Assembly (NCBI GenBank): GCA_046329435.1
Contig: JAXLUR010000004.1
Span: forward strand, 434,001-498,000
From: M3007 sp046329435
Lineage (GTDB): Bacteria > Bacteroidota > Bacteroidia > Chitinophagales > Saprospiraceae
Length of the DNA: 64,000 bases
Direction: 5' to 3'
Within the stretch, counting starts at the first letter, position 1. Each line of letters starts with the position of its first letter. Shown piece by piece: positions 32,908 to 42,559 of the stretch. The translations under genes and the position numbers were made by a program. The notes under the pieces were generated by a model. That model had not been told where the DNA came from, made no database searches, and worked only from the letters and a program-made list of their open reading frames with translations.

Positions 32908-34179
32908 ATGTTTGCCCTGGTGGACTGTAATAACTTTTATGCCAGCTGTGAGCGGGTGTTCCAGCCCCGGCTGAATGGCGTCCCCCTGATCGTTTTAAGC
33001 AACAACGACGGGTGCGTGGTGGCCCGTAGCAACGAAGCGAAAGCATTAGGCATCGCTATGGGCATCCCTTTCTTCCAGATTCGGGATTTGGTGCGGCGTC
33101 ACGGTGTGCGTTACTTTTCCTCGAATTATGCCCTTTACGGCGATATGTCGGCACGCGTTATGGATGTGCTGGCCCGCTTCACAGACGAACAGGAGGTTTA
33201 TTCGATCGACGAATGTTTTTTGCGGCTGCGCTTTCACCGTCGCGGCCCAAATTGGTTGTCGGGCTATTGTCGTGAAATGCGCGAAACAGTCCGCCAATGG
33301 ACGGGATTGCCGGTGTCGATTGGCCTTGCTCCGACAAAAACACTCGCCAAACTCGCTAACCATGTCGCAAAAAAGACCGGAGACGGTTTTTTTTCGCTCA
33401 GCAATCCTGCCGAACAAGAAAGGATTTTGGACCGCATCGAAGTCGGCGAAGTCTGGGGCATCGGGGGCGCTTACGAAAAATGGCTGCTTTCCAACGGCGT
33501 CCGCACCGTCTGGCAATTGCGCAACGCCCGGCCCGAATGGGTGCGGCAACGCATGGGTGTCACAGGGGTGCGGATGCTGCACGAATTGCGCGGCTTCCCG
33601 TGCCTCGATTTGGAACCGCCTGAAACCGCCCGGCAACACATGGTTGTTTCCAGATCGTTTCGTGGCGAGGTCGGCACATTGGCGGAATTGAAAGAAGCCG
33701 TGGCGACATACGCTGTGCGGGTGGCTGAAAAATTGCGCGGGTTCAACCAAAAGGCAGGGGTTATTTCTGTTTTCCTGCTAAAAAACCGCTTCAAATACCC
33801 GGACGAGCGAGACTATTACCGAAGCGCAAGCGCAGAATTAGCCCTGGCATCTTCCGATGGCGGAACGCTAAACACGGTCGCTTGCCGCCTGGCCGCCCGA
33901 TTGTTCCAGGCAGGCGCGACCTACAAAAAAGCGGGCGTCATGGTCTCCGACCTTTCCCCGGCCGGGATGTTGCAAAACACGCTGTTCGACGACGCGACCA
34001 ACGAACGACGGCGCGAAGCGCTAATGGCCACGGTGGACAAGTTGAACGGGCGGTTCGGAAAAAACGCTGTGGGATTCGGAAGCGCCTTGCCGGGAGCCGG
34101 GAACGGTTGGCAGGTAAAATCGGAGCATCGGTCGCCCCGGTACACAACACGGTTTGCCGACTTGTTAAAAGTACATTAG
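32908..34179 (+). CDS. umuC: DNA polymerase V catalytic subunit UmuC (Y family)
   Basis: The ATG at 32908 gives a 423-aa Y-family polymerase. The palm has FALVDCNNFYASCERVFQP (first metal Asp and steric-gate-region aromatic) and YSIDECFLRL (second acidic pair). Later features are GLAPTKTLAKLANHVAKK, the helix-hairpin-helix GEVWGIGGAYEKWLLSNGVR and the little-finger domain, with a C-terminal DUF4113-like end (GRFGKNAVGFGSALPGAGNG) that often replaces the beta-clamp motif region. With UmuD' it copies damaged DNA at the cost of mutation. It is directly downstream of umuD. Confidence 0.95.
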   Translation: MFALVDCNNFYASCERVFQPRLNGVPLIVLSNNDGCVVARSNEAKALGIAMGIPFFQIRDLVRRHGVRYFSSNYALYGDMSARVMDVLARFTDEQEVYSIDECFLRLRFHRRGPNWLSGYCREMRETVRQWTGLPVSIGLAPTKTLAKLANHVAKKTGDGFFSLSNPAEQERILDRIEVGEVWGIGGAYEKWLLSNGVRTVWQLRNARPEWVRQRMGVTGVRMLHELRGFPCLDLEPPETARQHMVVSRSFRGEVGTLAELKEAVATYAVRVAEKLRGFNQKAGVISVFLLKNRFKYPDERDYYRSASAELALASSDGGTLNTVACRLAARLFQAGATYKKAGVMVSDLSPAGMLQNTLFDDATNERRREALMATVDKLNGRFGKNAVGFGSALPGAGNGWQVKSEHRSPRYTTRFADLLKVH

Positions 34180-34250
34180 CGGCCCTTTTACGGCTTATTT
34201 TGCCATTGCATTATAATCCGCCATCTTGTCGGATCAAATCAACTCTACCC

Positions 34251-37200
34251 ATGCGTGCAATTGCAATCTGCCTGAGCATCTTCCTGTCGGCTTTCGCTCC
34301 TCCGGCTGGCGCACAAAACACCCTCCCCTCGCCCGCTTTCTCCCTGCTCCAGTGGCGCTGTATCGGCCCGCATCGCGGCGGGCGCACGGTAGGCGCTTCG
34401 GGCGTACGGCAACAACCCGGCACATTTTACATCGGCGTCAACAACGGCGGCGTCTGGAAAACCACCGATTACGGCCGTGTCTGGACGCCTGTTTTCGACG
34501 ACCAGCCCACCGGCTCTATCGGCGATGTCGCCGTAGCGCCAAGCGATCCCAATGTAATTTATGCCGCCAGCGGCGAAGGATTGCAACGCCCCGACCTCTC
34601 GGTCGGCAACGGCGTGTACCGCTCCTCCGACGGCGGCAAAACCTGGACCAACACGGGGCTGCACGAAGGTTTGCAAATCGGCGGACTGGCGGTGGATCCC
34701 TCCGACCCCAACCGGGTTTTCGCCGCCGTGTTGGGGCACCCCTACGGCCCTAATGCCGAGCGAGGCGTCTACAGAACCAAAAACGGCGGCAAAACCTGGG
34801 AAAAAGTCAACTATATCGACGAAAATACGGGCGCCATTCAGGTCGCTATCGACCCCCAAAACCCGCGGATCGTGTATGCCGATTTGTGGGCGGCGCGCCT
34901 GGCGCCCTGGGAAAACGGCACTTTCCAGGGGCCTGGCTCGGGCCTCTGGAAAAGCACCGACGGCGGCGACACCTGGACCCAACTCAAAAACGGCCTGCCG
35001 GCGCCTGCCCAGGACCTGGGCCGAATCGGCTTTTGCATTTGCCCTTCCCTGCCTTCCCGCTTGTACGCAACCGTCGACTGTGGCGAAGGCACTGAAAATG
35101 CCCGCCTGTACAGCGGGGTTTACCGCTCCGACGATGCGGGCGCCAACTGGTACCGCATCAACGCCGACCCGCGAATCTGGGGCCGGGGCAGCGATTTTGC
35201 CGAAATCAAAGCGGACCCCAAAAACCCCGACATCGTTTATTCTGCCAATGTGGTGGCCTGGAAAAGCACCGATGGCGGCAAAAGCTGGCAAGCCTGGCGC
35301 GGCGCGCCGGGTGGCGACGACTACCACCGCCTCTGGATCAATCCCGACAACCCCGATATCATTCTGCTGACCGGCGATCAGGGGGCCATCATCACGGTGA
35401 ATGGCGGAAAAACCTTCAGCAGCTGGTACAACCAGCCCACCGCCCAGTTTTACCATGTGAGCACCGACAATGCCTTTCCCTACAATGTGTACGGCGGACA
35501 GCAGGAAAGCGGTTCGGTGGGCATCAGCAGCCGGGGCGCCGACGGCCAGATCGGGCTCCGCGAATGGCACCCGGTCGGCGCGGAAGAATACGGCTATGTA
35601 GCAGCCGATCCGCTCGACCCGAACATCATCTACGGCGGCAAAATCACCAAATACGACAAACGGACGGGGCAAACCCAGAACGTCAGCCCGGAAATCGTGC
35701 GAAGCGGCCAGTACCGTTTCCTCCGTACGGCGCCGGTGCTCTTTTCCCCGGCGGATCCGCACATCCTGTATTTTGCCGGCAACGTGTTGTTTAAAACCCG
35801 AAACGGCGGCTATTCCTGGGAAGTCATCAGCCCCGATCTCAGTCGCGACACCTGGAAGGTGCCGGCCTGCGTAGGCATATTTACGCCCGATGCCGAAAAA
35901 ACCAAACGTCGCCGGGGTGTGATCTATGCGCTCGCTCCTTCGAATCAGGATACCGCCACGATTTGGGCAGGCACCGACGACGGATTGATCCACCTGACCC
36001 GCGACGGCGGCAGCCACTGGTCCGATATTACGCCCCCGCAACTGACCGACTGGAGCAAAGTGTCGCAACTCGATGCCGGGCATTTTGACAACAACACCTG
36101 CTACGCCGCCATCAATTGCATCCGCCTCGACGACCTGCGCCCGCACATCCTGCGCACACACGACGGGGGCAAAACCTGGCAGGAAATTACCCGGGGCTTG
36201 CCGGCACACGAACCGGTCAACACCGTCAGGGAAGACCCGCAACGGCCCGGAATGCTCTACGCCGGCACCGAAAACGCCGTGTACATCTCCTTCGACGACG
36301 GCGAAAACTGGCATTCCCTGCGCCTCAACATGCCGGCTACCAGCATCCGCGACCTCGTGGTCAAAGACGACGACCTCGTGGTAGGTACGCACGGCCGATC
36401 ATTCTGGATTCTGGACAACATCAGCCCGCTGCGCCAACTGGAAGCGCCATTGACACCTGATTTGAAAACAACTCTTTTTCAACCCCAGACGGCTTACCGC
36501 CTCCGCTGGAACCTGAATACCGACACCCCTGTCCCGCAAGAAGAACCGGCCGGACCAAACCCGCCTGAAGGCGCCGCGATCGACTTCGTGCTCGATCACG
36601 ACGCCAGATCAGTCAGCATTAGTATCTTTAAAAAAGGGGGCGGTGTTGTAAGAACTTACACCAGGCACGACCCGGCGCCCGACGTGAGCGCCGTCAATAT
36701 TCCGCTGTACTGGATTAAACCACCCCAGTCATTGCCCACAACCAAGGGCGCCCACCGTTTCTACTGGGACCTTCGGTACGACGATTTCAGAAAAGAATTC
36801 CAGCGGGATTTCGGCGCTTCGTTCCCCATGTCCGCCATTTATGGCCAAACGGCGCCCGAAGCCCTCGCCCTTTGGGTGATGCCGGGCCAGTACGTGGTAG
36901 AACTGAACGTGGACGGGCAAATTTTTTGGCAAAACCTGGAAGTGCGCATGGACCCGCGCATCACGACCAGCCGGGAAGATTTGCAACAGCAATTCGACAT
37001 CTCGGCACTGGCCGGCGGTTATGTTTATAGCGCCATGCGTTACGAACTGGGTTTCGAGGGAGCCAAATCGCTGATTGACGAAGCCAAAACACAGGCCTCG
37101 GGCACAACGCTCGATACGCTGCGGCAAACAGAAAATGCTCTGAACACCTTGAATGCCAGAGCCCAACGCCTGCACCAGCAAGCCCTGTCGGTGTTTGCCG

Positions 37201-37997
37201 CGGCGCAGGAAACAGACATGCCGCCGACCAGCCAGATGAGCAGAGACCTTGACGCCTTGAAAAAATCCTTCTCCGCGCTGCTCATCGATTTTGCCCAATT
37301 TGAAAAAAACTACTCGTCCTATTTGTCCAGCTTGCCCAGAAGCGAGGATTCCGATGAATACCGCTTTGCTTCGCGCTACCGCCATCCCGAACCGGAGGCG
37401 GCAGGTTTTGTCAATTTGTTCGACGCCGGGCTTTCCAACGCCATTTACCCCAAAGGAAAATGGCAGATCAATGCCGCGGGTGAACTGACAGCCAGCGAAG
37501 ACCAGTGTATTTTTTCCCGAAAAACCTACCGGAATTTCGTGCTCGATCTCGAATTCAAAACCGCCGAAGGCACCAATTCCGGCGTCATCGTGCATTGTTC
37601 CGACCCGGCCAACTGGATTCCCAATTCGGTCGAGATTCAGATTGCCGACGATTATTCCGAAGAATGGAGCAAGGCCGATCCCAGCTGGCAATGCGGCGCT
37701 ATTTTCGGGCACCTGCCGGCCAGCCAACAAACCGTGAAGCAGCCGGGCGAATGGAACCGCCTCACCATCACCTGCATCGACCGGCAAATCTGGGTGCTGC
37801 TGAACGGCGAGCAGGTCAACCACATGGATATGAACAGATGGCTTTCCGGCAGCCAGAATCCCGACGGATCGCCTATCCCCTCGTGGCTGCCCAAACCCTT
37901 TGCCACGCTGCCGCTCGAAGGGCATATCGGACTGCAAGGCAAACACGCCGGGGCGCCGGTCTGGTTCAGGAATGTGCGAATACGGGAACTTCGGTGA
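34251..37997 (+). CDS. Secreted VPS10/BNR-repeat protein fused to DUF1080
   Basis: The ATG at 34251 gives a 1248-aa protein with signal peptide MRAIAICLSIFLSAFAPPAG. Residues ~25-720 form a sortilin-like beta-propeller with repeated BNR Asp boxes (SSDGGKTW, KNGGKTW, STDGGDTW, STDGGKSW, THDGGKTW). Residues ~730-1040 contain a linker with beta strands and a coiled-coil segment (near RQTENALNTLNARAQRLHQQ). The last ~195 residues are a DUF1080 jelly roll, the 3-keto-glycoside hydrolase-type domain (LDLEFKTAEGTNSGVIVHCS, PGEWNRLTITCIDRQIWVLL, GHIGLQGKHAGAPVWFRNVR). The fusion suggests binding plus hydrolysis of a carbohydrate. A GH32/MFS operon follows, but on the other strand. Confidence 0.85.
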   Translation: MRAIAICLSIFLSAFAPPAGAQNTLPSPAFSLLQWRCIGPHRGGRTVGASGVRQQPGTFYIGVNNGGVWKTTDYGRVWTPVFDDQPTGSIGDVAVAPSDPNVIYAASGEGLQRPDLSVGNGVYRSSDGGKTWTNTGLHEGLQIGGLAVDPSDPNRVFAAVLGHPYGPNAERGVYRTKNGGKTWEKVNYIDENTGAIQVAIDPQNPRIVYADLWAARLAPWENGTFQGPGSGLWKSTDGGDTWTQLKNGLPAPAQDLGRIGFCICPSLPSRLYATVDCGEGTENARLYSGVYRSDDAGANWYRINADPRIWGRGSDFAEIKADPKNPDIVYSANVVAWKSTDGGKSWQAWRGAPGGDDYHRLWINPDNPDIILLTGDQGAIITVNGGKTFSSWYNQPTAQFYHVSTDNAFPYNVYGGQQESGSVGISSRGADGQIGLREWHPVGAEEYGYVAADPLDPNIIYGGKITKYDKRTGQTQNVSPEIVRSGQYRFLRTAPVLFSPADPHILYFAGNVLFKTRNGGYSWEVISPDLSRDTWKVPACVGIFTPDAEKTKRRRGVIYALAPSNQDTATIWAGTDDGLIHLTRDGGSHWSDITPPQLTDWSKVSQLDAGHFDNNTCYAAINCIRLDDLRPHILRTHDGGKTWQEITRGLPAHEPVNTVREDPQRPGMLYAGTENAVYISFDDGENWHSLRLNMPATSIRDLVVKDDDLVVGTHGRSFWILDNISPLRQLEAPLTPDLKTTLFQPQTAYRLRWNLNTDTPVPQEEPAGPNPPEGAAIDFVLDHDARSVSISIFKKGGGVVRTYTRHDPAPDVSAVNIPLYWIKPPQSLPTTKGAHRFYWDLRYDDFRKEFQRDFGASFPMSAIYGQTAPEALALWVMPGQYVVELNVDGQIFWQNLEVRMDPRITTSREDLQQQFDISALAGGYVYSAMRYELGFEGAKSLIDEAKTQASGTTLDTLRQTENALNTLNARAQRLHQQALSVFAAAQETDMPPTSQMSRDLDALKKSFSALLIDFAQFEKNYSSYLSSLPRSEDSDEYRFASRYRHPEPEAAGFVNLFDAGLSNAIYPKGKWQINAAGELTASEDQCIFSRKTYRNFVLDLEFKTAEGTNSGVIVHCSDPANWIPNSVEIQIADDYSEEWSKADPSWQCGAIFGHLPASQQTVKQPGEWNRLTITCIDRQIWVLLNGEQVNHMDMNRWLSGSQNPDGSPIPSWLPKPFATLPLEGHIGLQGKHAGAPVWFRNVRIRELR

Positions 37998-38194
37998 GCC
38001 TTGATTGATTCAAGACAATTGCGGGGTTCAGCCGGGCGGCTGGCCTTCGCTGCCATTGCATGCCGATATACTTATCGGGCGTATTGCAGTTTTTTGTGCC
38101 AATAATTTCACAAGCAGCACACCACAACAAACAAATGCCTATATTTTAGCTATCTGTAAAATAATATCCCGTATCACCCAAAAATGAAAACGTT

Positions 38195-38638
38195 ATGAAT
38201 TTTGAAGAATTAAAATCCAAAATTATCGGGACACTCATTGGAGCCGTGATCCTTTTTGTACTCGCAAAATTTGGATTAGGCCCCCAGACAAGCGGCGAAG
38301 CCGCCAAAATGGTGTCGGACAACTACGCTCATTTGCCTTCCAGCCAATCTTCATCCGGCTCCGGCGCATCTTCATCCTCGCTTTCCCCTACCCCGTCGCG
38401 GCCCGCTTACAAGCAGCCTGCACGGGTGCGAACCCGCAACGGCGGCAAATTGAACCTGCGTTCAGCGCCTTCCGAAACGGCGCCGGTCGTCACCCAGGTT
38501 CAAAGCGGCACCTCCGTATGGATACTTGAATACGACAAGGAGTTCAAGGTTGTCAACGGGGAGTCGGGGAAATGGTGCCTGGTGGAAGCCAACGGCAAAA
38601 CCGGCTGGGCATGGGGCGTATTCATTCAGGCTGAATAA
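38195..38638 (+). CDS. Membrane-anchored bacterial SH3-domain protein
   Basis: The 147-aa product has an N-terminal membrane helix (residues ~8-27, IIGTLIGAVILFVLAKFGLG), a Ser-rich linker (~45-75, SSQSSSGSGASSSSLSPTPS) and a C-terminal SH3_3-type domain beginning NGGKLNLRSAPSETAPVVTQ and ending GKWCLVEANGKTGWAWGVFI. Bacterial SH3 domains bind peptidoglycan or peptides. It is probably anchored in the inner membrane with the SH3 part outside; the target is unknown. It stands alone. Confidence 0.75.
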   Translation: MNFEELKSKIIGTLIGAVILFVLAKFGLGPQTSGEAAKMVSDNYAHLPSSQSSSGSGASSSSLSPTPSRPAYKQPARVRTRNGGKLNLRSAPSETAPVVTQVQSGTSVWILEYDKEFKVVNGESGKWCLVEANGKTGWAWGVFIQAE

Positions 38639-38654
38639 AAAGGCAGGCAATGCC

Positions 38655-40226
38655 TCAGGGCTTTAATTCCCATACCTCTCCTTTCAACAAACGGATGCTG
38701 CCGCCTTCGGTCTCGATGCTCAGCCGGCTGAAATCTTCCGCGGGGAAGAAAATATCGGTCAGGGCCACCGCTCCGCCGTCGGCAAACAATTCGCAGGACG
38801 CGCGATCGAAGAAGAGGTGCAATTGAACGGTGCGGGTATTCGGGCTTCGCGGGGCCACGTGCCGTTGTGTGGCAAAAGCATAGGAAAAACTGCTGTCGCC
38901 GGCCTGTCTGCGATCGCTGTACCACTCGTTTTTGAGGGCATCGTACCCGACGCGATAGCGTTCGCCCTTTGTATTGGCCAACACGACGGCCAGGTCGGTT
39001 GTGCCGGCGGCGGGCTGCTCGAATTCGAGCAGCAACTCGGAAGTGCAGGGCGAAAAACCGAGTTTCGGCGTCAGATCGAGGGTTGGCAGCAGGGTCTGGG
39101 CCGCAAGTTCAACATGCCGTTTGCGCAGCTTCGCCACTTCACGCGCCGGGCGGGCGTAAAGCCGCAGGCCTTCGGGGCCGCGTTGCAGCGTCAGTTCGCG
39201 CGGCAGGGTCATGGCGCTGCGCCAGCGCTTGGTCGGTACGGTTTGGGCATAGTCCCAGTTGCTCATCCAGCCGAGGAAAATTCGCCGGCCATCGGAAGCC
39301 GGCACATCGGACCAGGTGACGCCGGCGTAATTGTCGCGCCCGTAATCGACCCAGAAAGCCCGGTCGTTTTTTTTGAGGCTGGCGGCAAAGTCCGGGTCGA
39401 GCGTAAACTGCCGCCCGTCAAAATTGCCGACAAAGTACTGCGTTCCGCTGCCGCCGTTGGGCGAGCCCGGGTTGAGGCTTTGCAGCAAGACCCACTTTTT
39501 TTCGCCCGTACCTTCCACCTGCATGGGGAACAGGTCGGGACATTCCCACACGCCGCCATGAGCGCCCCACTCGCGGCCGAAGTCGCTGAGATACTGCCAT
39601 TTGCGCAAGTCTTTCGAGCCGTACAATCGCACATGATCGCCGGCGGCCATCACCAGCACCCATTGGCCCGAAGCCTCGTCGCGCACGACTTTGGGGTCGC
39701 GAAAGTCGCGGATGCCGGGGTTGGGAATAACCGGATTGCCGGTGTATTTGGTCCAGCTGCGCCCGCGGTCGGTGCTGTATGCGATGCCTTGCGTCTGAAA
39801 ATCCTGCCGCCCTGCCTTTTCGCCGGCCATGTCGTGCTGGGTAAAAACAGCGACCATCGGCGGGCGCCCTTTTTCACCAAAACCGCTCGTGTTGTTCCAG
39901 TCGATCACCGCGCTGCCGGAAAAGATCATGCCCAGCGAATCGGGGTACAGCGCGATGGGCAGGTGTTGCCAGTGCACAAGGTCGCGGCTCACGGCATGCC
40001 CCCAGTGCATGGGGCCCCAAACCGTGGAATACGGATGGTATTGATAAAAAAGATGGTATTCCCCCTCATACCAGACCATGCCGTTGGGATCGTTCATCCA
40101 CATGTTTTCGGGGGTAAAATGGAAGGCCGGGCGATGCGCTTCCTGCGCAGAGGCCTGCGAACGGCGCTGTCCTGCACAGGCAGATACGAGGCCGAGCAAC
40201 AGCAACAGGAGGATACGATAGTTCAT
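38655..40226 (-). CDS. GH32 fructan/levan hydrolase lipoprotein
   Basis: The 523-aa product has a lipoprotein signal (lipobox LVSAC, Cys17). It is a complete GH32 enzyme: the nucleophile Asp46 in WMNDPNGM, the transition-state stabiliser in FRDPKV (Asp177) and the acid/base Glu228 in WECPDLF, followed by the five-bladed propeller and the C-terminal beta-sandwich (LHLFFDRASCELFADGGAVA). It releases fructose from inulin or levan at the cell envelope. Its start overlaps the stop of the MFS gene by 4 bp, so the two form one operon for fructan breakdown and uptake. No SusC/SusD pair is present in the window. Confidence 0.93.
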   Translation of the reverse strand: MNYRILLLLLLGLVSACAGQRRSQASAQEAHRPAFHFTPENMWMNDPNGMVWYEGEYHLFYQYHPYSTVWGPMHWGHAVSRDLVHWQHLPIALYPDSLGMIFSGSAVIDWNNTSGFGEKGRPPMVAVFTQHDMAGEKAGRQDFQTQGIAYSTDRGRSWTKYTGNPVIPNPGIRDFRDPKVVRDEASGQWVLVMAAGDHVRLYGSKDLRKWQYLSDFGREWGAHGGVWECPDLFPMQVEGTGEKKWVLLQSLNPGSPNGGSGTQYFVGNFDGRQFTLDPDFAASLKKNDRAFWVDYGRDNYAGVTWSDVPASDGRRIFLGWMSNWDYAQTVPTKRWRSAMTLPRELTLQRGPEGLRLYARPAREVAKLRKRHVELAAQTLLPTLDLTPKLGFSPCTSELLLEFEQPAAGTTDLAVVLANTKGERYRVGYDALKNEWYSDRRQAGDSSFSYAFATQRHVAPRSPNTRTVQLHLFFDRASCELFADGGAVALTDIFFPAEDFSRLSIETEGGSIRLLKGEVWELKP

Positions 40227-41560
40227 TTACCAACCAGTTGTTTTTCAAGTTCTTCGAGCGATACGCCTTTCGTTTCAGGCATCATTTTCCACACAAAAAG
40301 CAACTGAAAGACCATCATCACGGCAAAGAAGGCGAAGATGGGTCCGCCGCCGAAACGCCCTGCCAGCCAGGGGAAAATATTGGCGATCAGGGCGGCAAAT
40401 ACCCAATGCGTGGTGCTGCCGAGCGAGTTGCCATAGGAGCGCACCGCATTGGGGAAAATTTCGGAGATGAACACCCAGATGACCGCGCCCTGCCCGATGG
40501 CGTGCGAGGCGATGAAGACAAAAAGCAGAATCGGCACCAGCAGGCTGTTGGAAGCCGCGCCGGAATAAAAGGCGAATGAGACCATCGACAGCGACAAAAT
40601 GTAGCCCCAGGAGCCGATATACATCAAAAACCGCCGCCCCATGCGGTCGATCAGCGACACGCCGAGCAGGGTGAACACGAGGTTGACGAGCCCGATGCCG
40701 GCCGACGACAGCAGCGCCGCGCTTTTGCCCATGCCCGTTTCGGCCAGGATGCGGGGGGCGTAGTAGATCACGGCATTGATGCCCGACACCTGGTTGAAAA
40801 AGGCAAACAGGAACGCCAGCACGATGGGGAAGCGGTATTTGGCTGAAAAAAACGATTCTTTTTTGCCGCTGGCATCGGGGGTGTGCCGGCTGGCCTTGAT
40901 ATCGTCCAGTTGTTGGTCGGCAACAGCCGGGTCGATTCGCCGGAGTACGGCCAGGGCGGCGGCTTCGTCGCCTTTGCGCAGTACCAGCCAACGCGGGCTC
41001 TCGGGCACCGTCAGTACCGACAGGGAAAACAGCAGGGAGGGCAAGGCCACCCAGCCCAGCATCCAGCGCCAGGCATCGGGGCCGCCTACATCGCGCAGGA
41101 GATAATTGGCGACATAGGCCATCAGGATGCCGAACACGATGTTGAACTGAAACAAGGCCACCAGACGGCCGCGCAATCGGGGCGGGGCAATTTCGCTGAT
41201 GTACAAGGGCGCCGTCACGGAAGAAGACCCGATCGCCAGACCTCCCCAGAAGCGAAACACCATGAATGAATACACATTGGACGCGGCCGCGGAGCCAATG
41301 GCCGAAAACAGAAACAGAATTCCGATGATAAAAAGGGTCTTTTTACGACCAAAACGGTCGGAAGGCCAGCCGCCGAGGATGGCGCCGAGCACGGTACCCC
41401 ACAGCGCCATGGCCACTGCCAGGCCGTGCGTGACGTCGTCGAGTTGCCACTGGGCCTGAATGGCCTGCTCGGCGCCGGAGATCACGGCCGTGTCGAGGCC
41501 AAATAAAAAGCCGGCAAGGGCCACTGCCACCGACCAGAGGAAAATCTTGTAAGCGTTCAT
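40223..41560 (-). CDS. MFS sugar transporter (sugar porter family)
   Basis: The 445-aa product is a 12-helix major facilitator with sugar-porter signatures: GFLFGLDTAVISGA in helix 1, DRFGRKKTLFIIG after helix 2, RFWGGLAIGSSSVTAPLYIS (helix 4), PESPRWLVLRKGDEAAALAV at the end of the N-half, INAVIYYAPRILAETGMG in the middle and PETKGVSLEELEKQL at the C-terminus. It probably imports the fructose or fructooligosaccharides set free by the overlapping GH32 gene. It precedes that gene in the operon. Confidence 0.9.
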   Translation of the reverse strand: MNAYKIFLWSVAVALAGFLFGLDTAVISGAEQAIQAQWQLDDVTHGLAVAMALWGTVLGAILGGWPSDRFGRKKTLFIIGILFLFSAIGSAAASNVYSFMVFRFWGGLAIGSSSVTAPLYISEIAPPRLRGRLVALFQFNIVFGILMAYVANYLLRDVGGPDAWRWMLGWVALPSLLFSLSVLTVPESPRWLVLRKGDEAAALAVLRRIDPAVADQQLDDIKASRHTPDASGKKESFFSAKYRFPIVLAFLFAFFNQVSGINAVIYYAPRILAETGMGKSAALLSSAGIGLVNLVFTLLGVSLIDRMGRRFLMYIGSWGYILSLSMVSFAFYSGAASNSLLVPILLFVFIASHAIGQGAVIWVFISEIFPNAVRSYGNSLGSTTHWVFAALIANIFPWLAGRFGGGPIFAFFAVMMVFQLLFVWKMMPETKGVSLEELEKQLVGK

Positions 41561-41866
41561 GCGATTGGTTGTTTGAAACTTGTCCCCCGGGCCTCATCCG
41601 GACCGAAAAGGCGTTTTTAATTTTAAGCCCCGGAAGTATGCTGTTGATCTGCGAACAAACATAAGCGAGAATTGCAGATGAATGCCTGCGCCAGCCCTCA
41701 ATATTTGGGCACCCGGTCAACATGGACAAATTTTGTTTCAGGCCCGCAGGATTTTGCCATTAAAGCCCAATCTGCATACGGCAGTTTATTCTCATTCTCC
41801 TGCGCCCGACAATTGCGCCGAGCCTTCGGGCGGAATAACTTCGCGGCCTGATTCAACATCTCCCTC
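41561..41866. other. Divergent intergenic region between the GH32/MFS operon and the metal-efflux operon
   Basis: No gene is seen. CAAACATA at 41656-41663 reads TATGTTTG on the minus strand, a -7 match for the MFS/GH32 operon, with a ~90-nt leader. The plus-strand side before 41867 has no clear -7/-33 pair; no recognisable metal-responsive operator was found. Confidence 0.35.
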
Positions 41867-42559
41867 ATGCGCATTTTACTGGTCGAAGACGACCCCTCGC
41901 TTTCCCGAAACATCGAAGCCGAACTCGTCGCCCAGGGATTTTCGGTCGAAAAGGCGTTCGATGGCCTGATGGCCGTAAAAATCCTGCGACAGGATACTTT
42001 CGACTGTGTGGTCCTCGACATCAACCTTCCCCTGAAAAACGGCTACGAAGTAGCGCGCGAATTGCGCCAGTTCGATCAGCATACGCCTTTGCTCATGCTG
42101 ACCGCGTTTTCCAATCTTGAAGACAAACTGGACGGTTTCGAAGCAGGCACCGACGACTACCTTACCAAGCCTTTTTTTAACAAGGAACTCGTGGCGCGTA
42201 TCCGCGCATTGCTCAAACGCAAAAATCCGCCGGCTGGCGGCAATGCCAAAAAATACCAGGTCGGCGAACTGGAGATCCGGGAAGATCAAAAGCAGGCGTA
42301 CCTCAACGGCGCCGCGCTGAACCTTACGCCGCGTGAATTCCAGATCCTGCTGCTGCTGGCGCGGGCCAAAGGAAATACCGTATCCAAACCGGAGATCATC
42401 AAGGAAATCTGGGGGCGGCAGTTTGATGCCAATACGAATACGATTGAAGTGTTTATCAATCTTTTACGCAATAAAATAGACAAGGGCAAGCCCGATAAAC
42501 TCATCAAAACCCGTATCGGGTACGGTTACTACCTCGACGCCCCGGTATATGAGACTTAG
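41867..42559 (+). CDS. OmpR/PhoB-type response regulator
   Basis: The 230-aa product has a receiver domain (RILLVEDDPSLSRNIEAELV, phospho-Asp51 in CVVLDINLP, LMLTAFSNLEDK, Lys in DDYLTKPFFNKELV) and a C-terminal winged helix (LNLTPREFQILLLLARAKGN, NTNTIEVFINLLRNKIDKGK, IGYGYYL). It overlaps the kinase gene by 11 bp. The position in front of czcCBA-like genes suggests it controls their expression in response to metals. Confidence 0.93.
   Translation: MRILLVEDDPSLSRNIEAELVAQGFSVEKAFDGLMAVKILRQDTFDCVVLDINLPLKNGYEVARELRQFDQHTPLLMLTAFSNLEDKLDGFEAGTDDYLTKPFFNKELVARIRALLKRKNPPAGGNAKKYQVGELEIREDQKQAYLNGAALNLTPREFQILLLLARAKGNTVSKPEIIKEIWGRQFDANTNTIEVFINLLRNKIDKGKPDKLIKTRIGYGYYLDAPVYET

Noticed and set aside
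34245..36392. A 715-codon minus-strand frame opposite the BNR protein
   Set aside because: It is a shadow of the BNR-repeat gene; its product has no recognisable features, while the plus-strand protein has Asp boxes.
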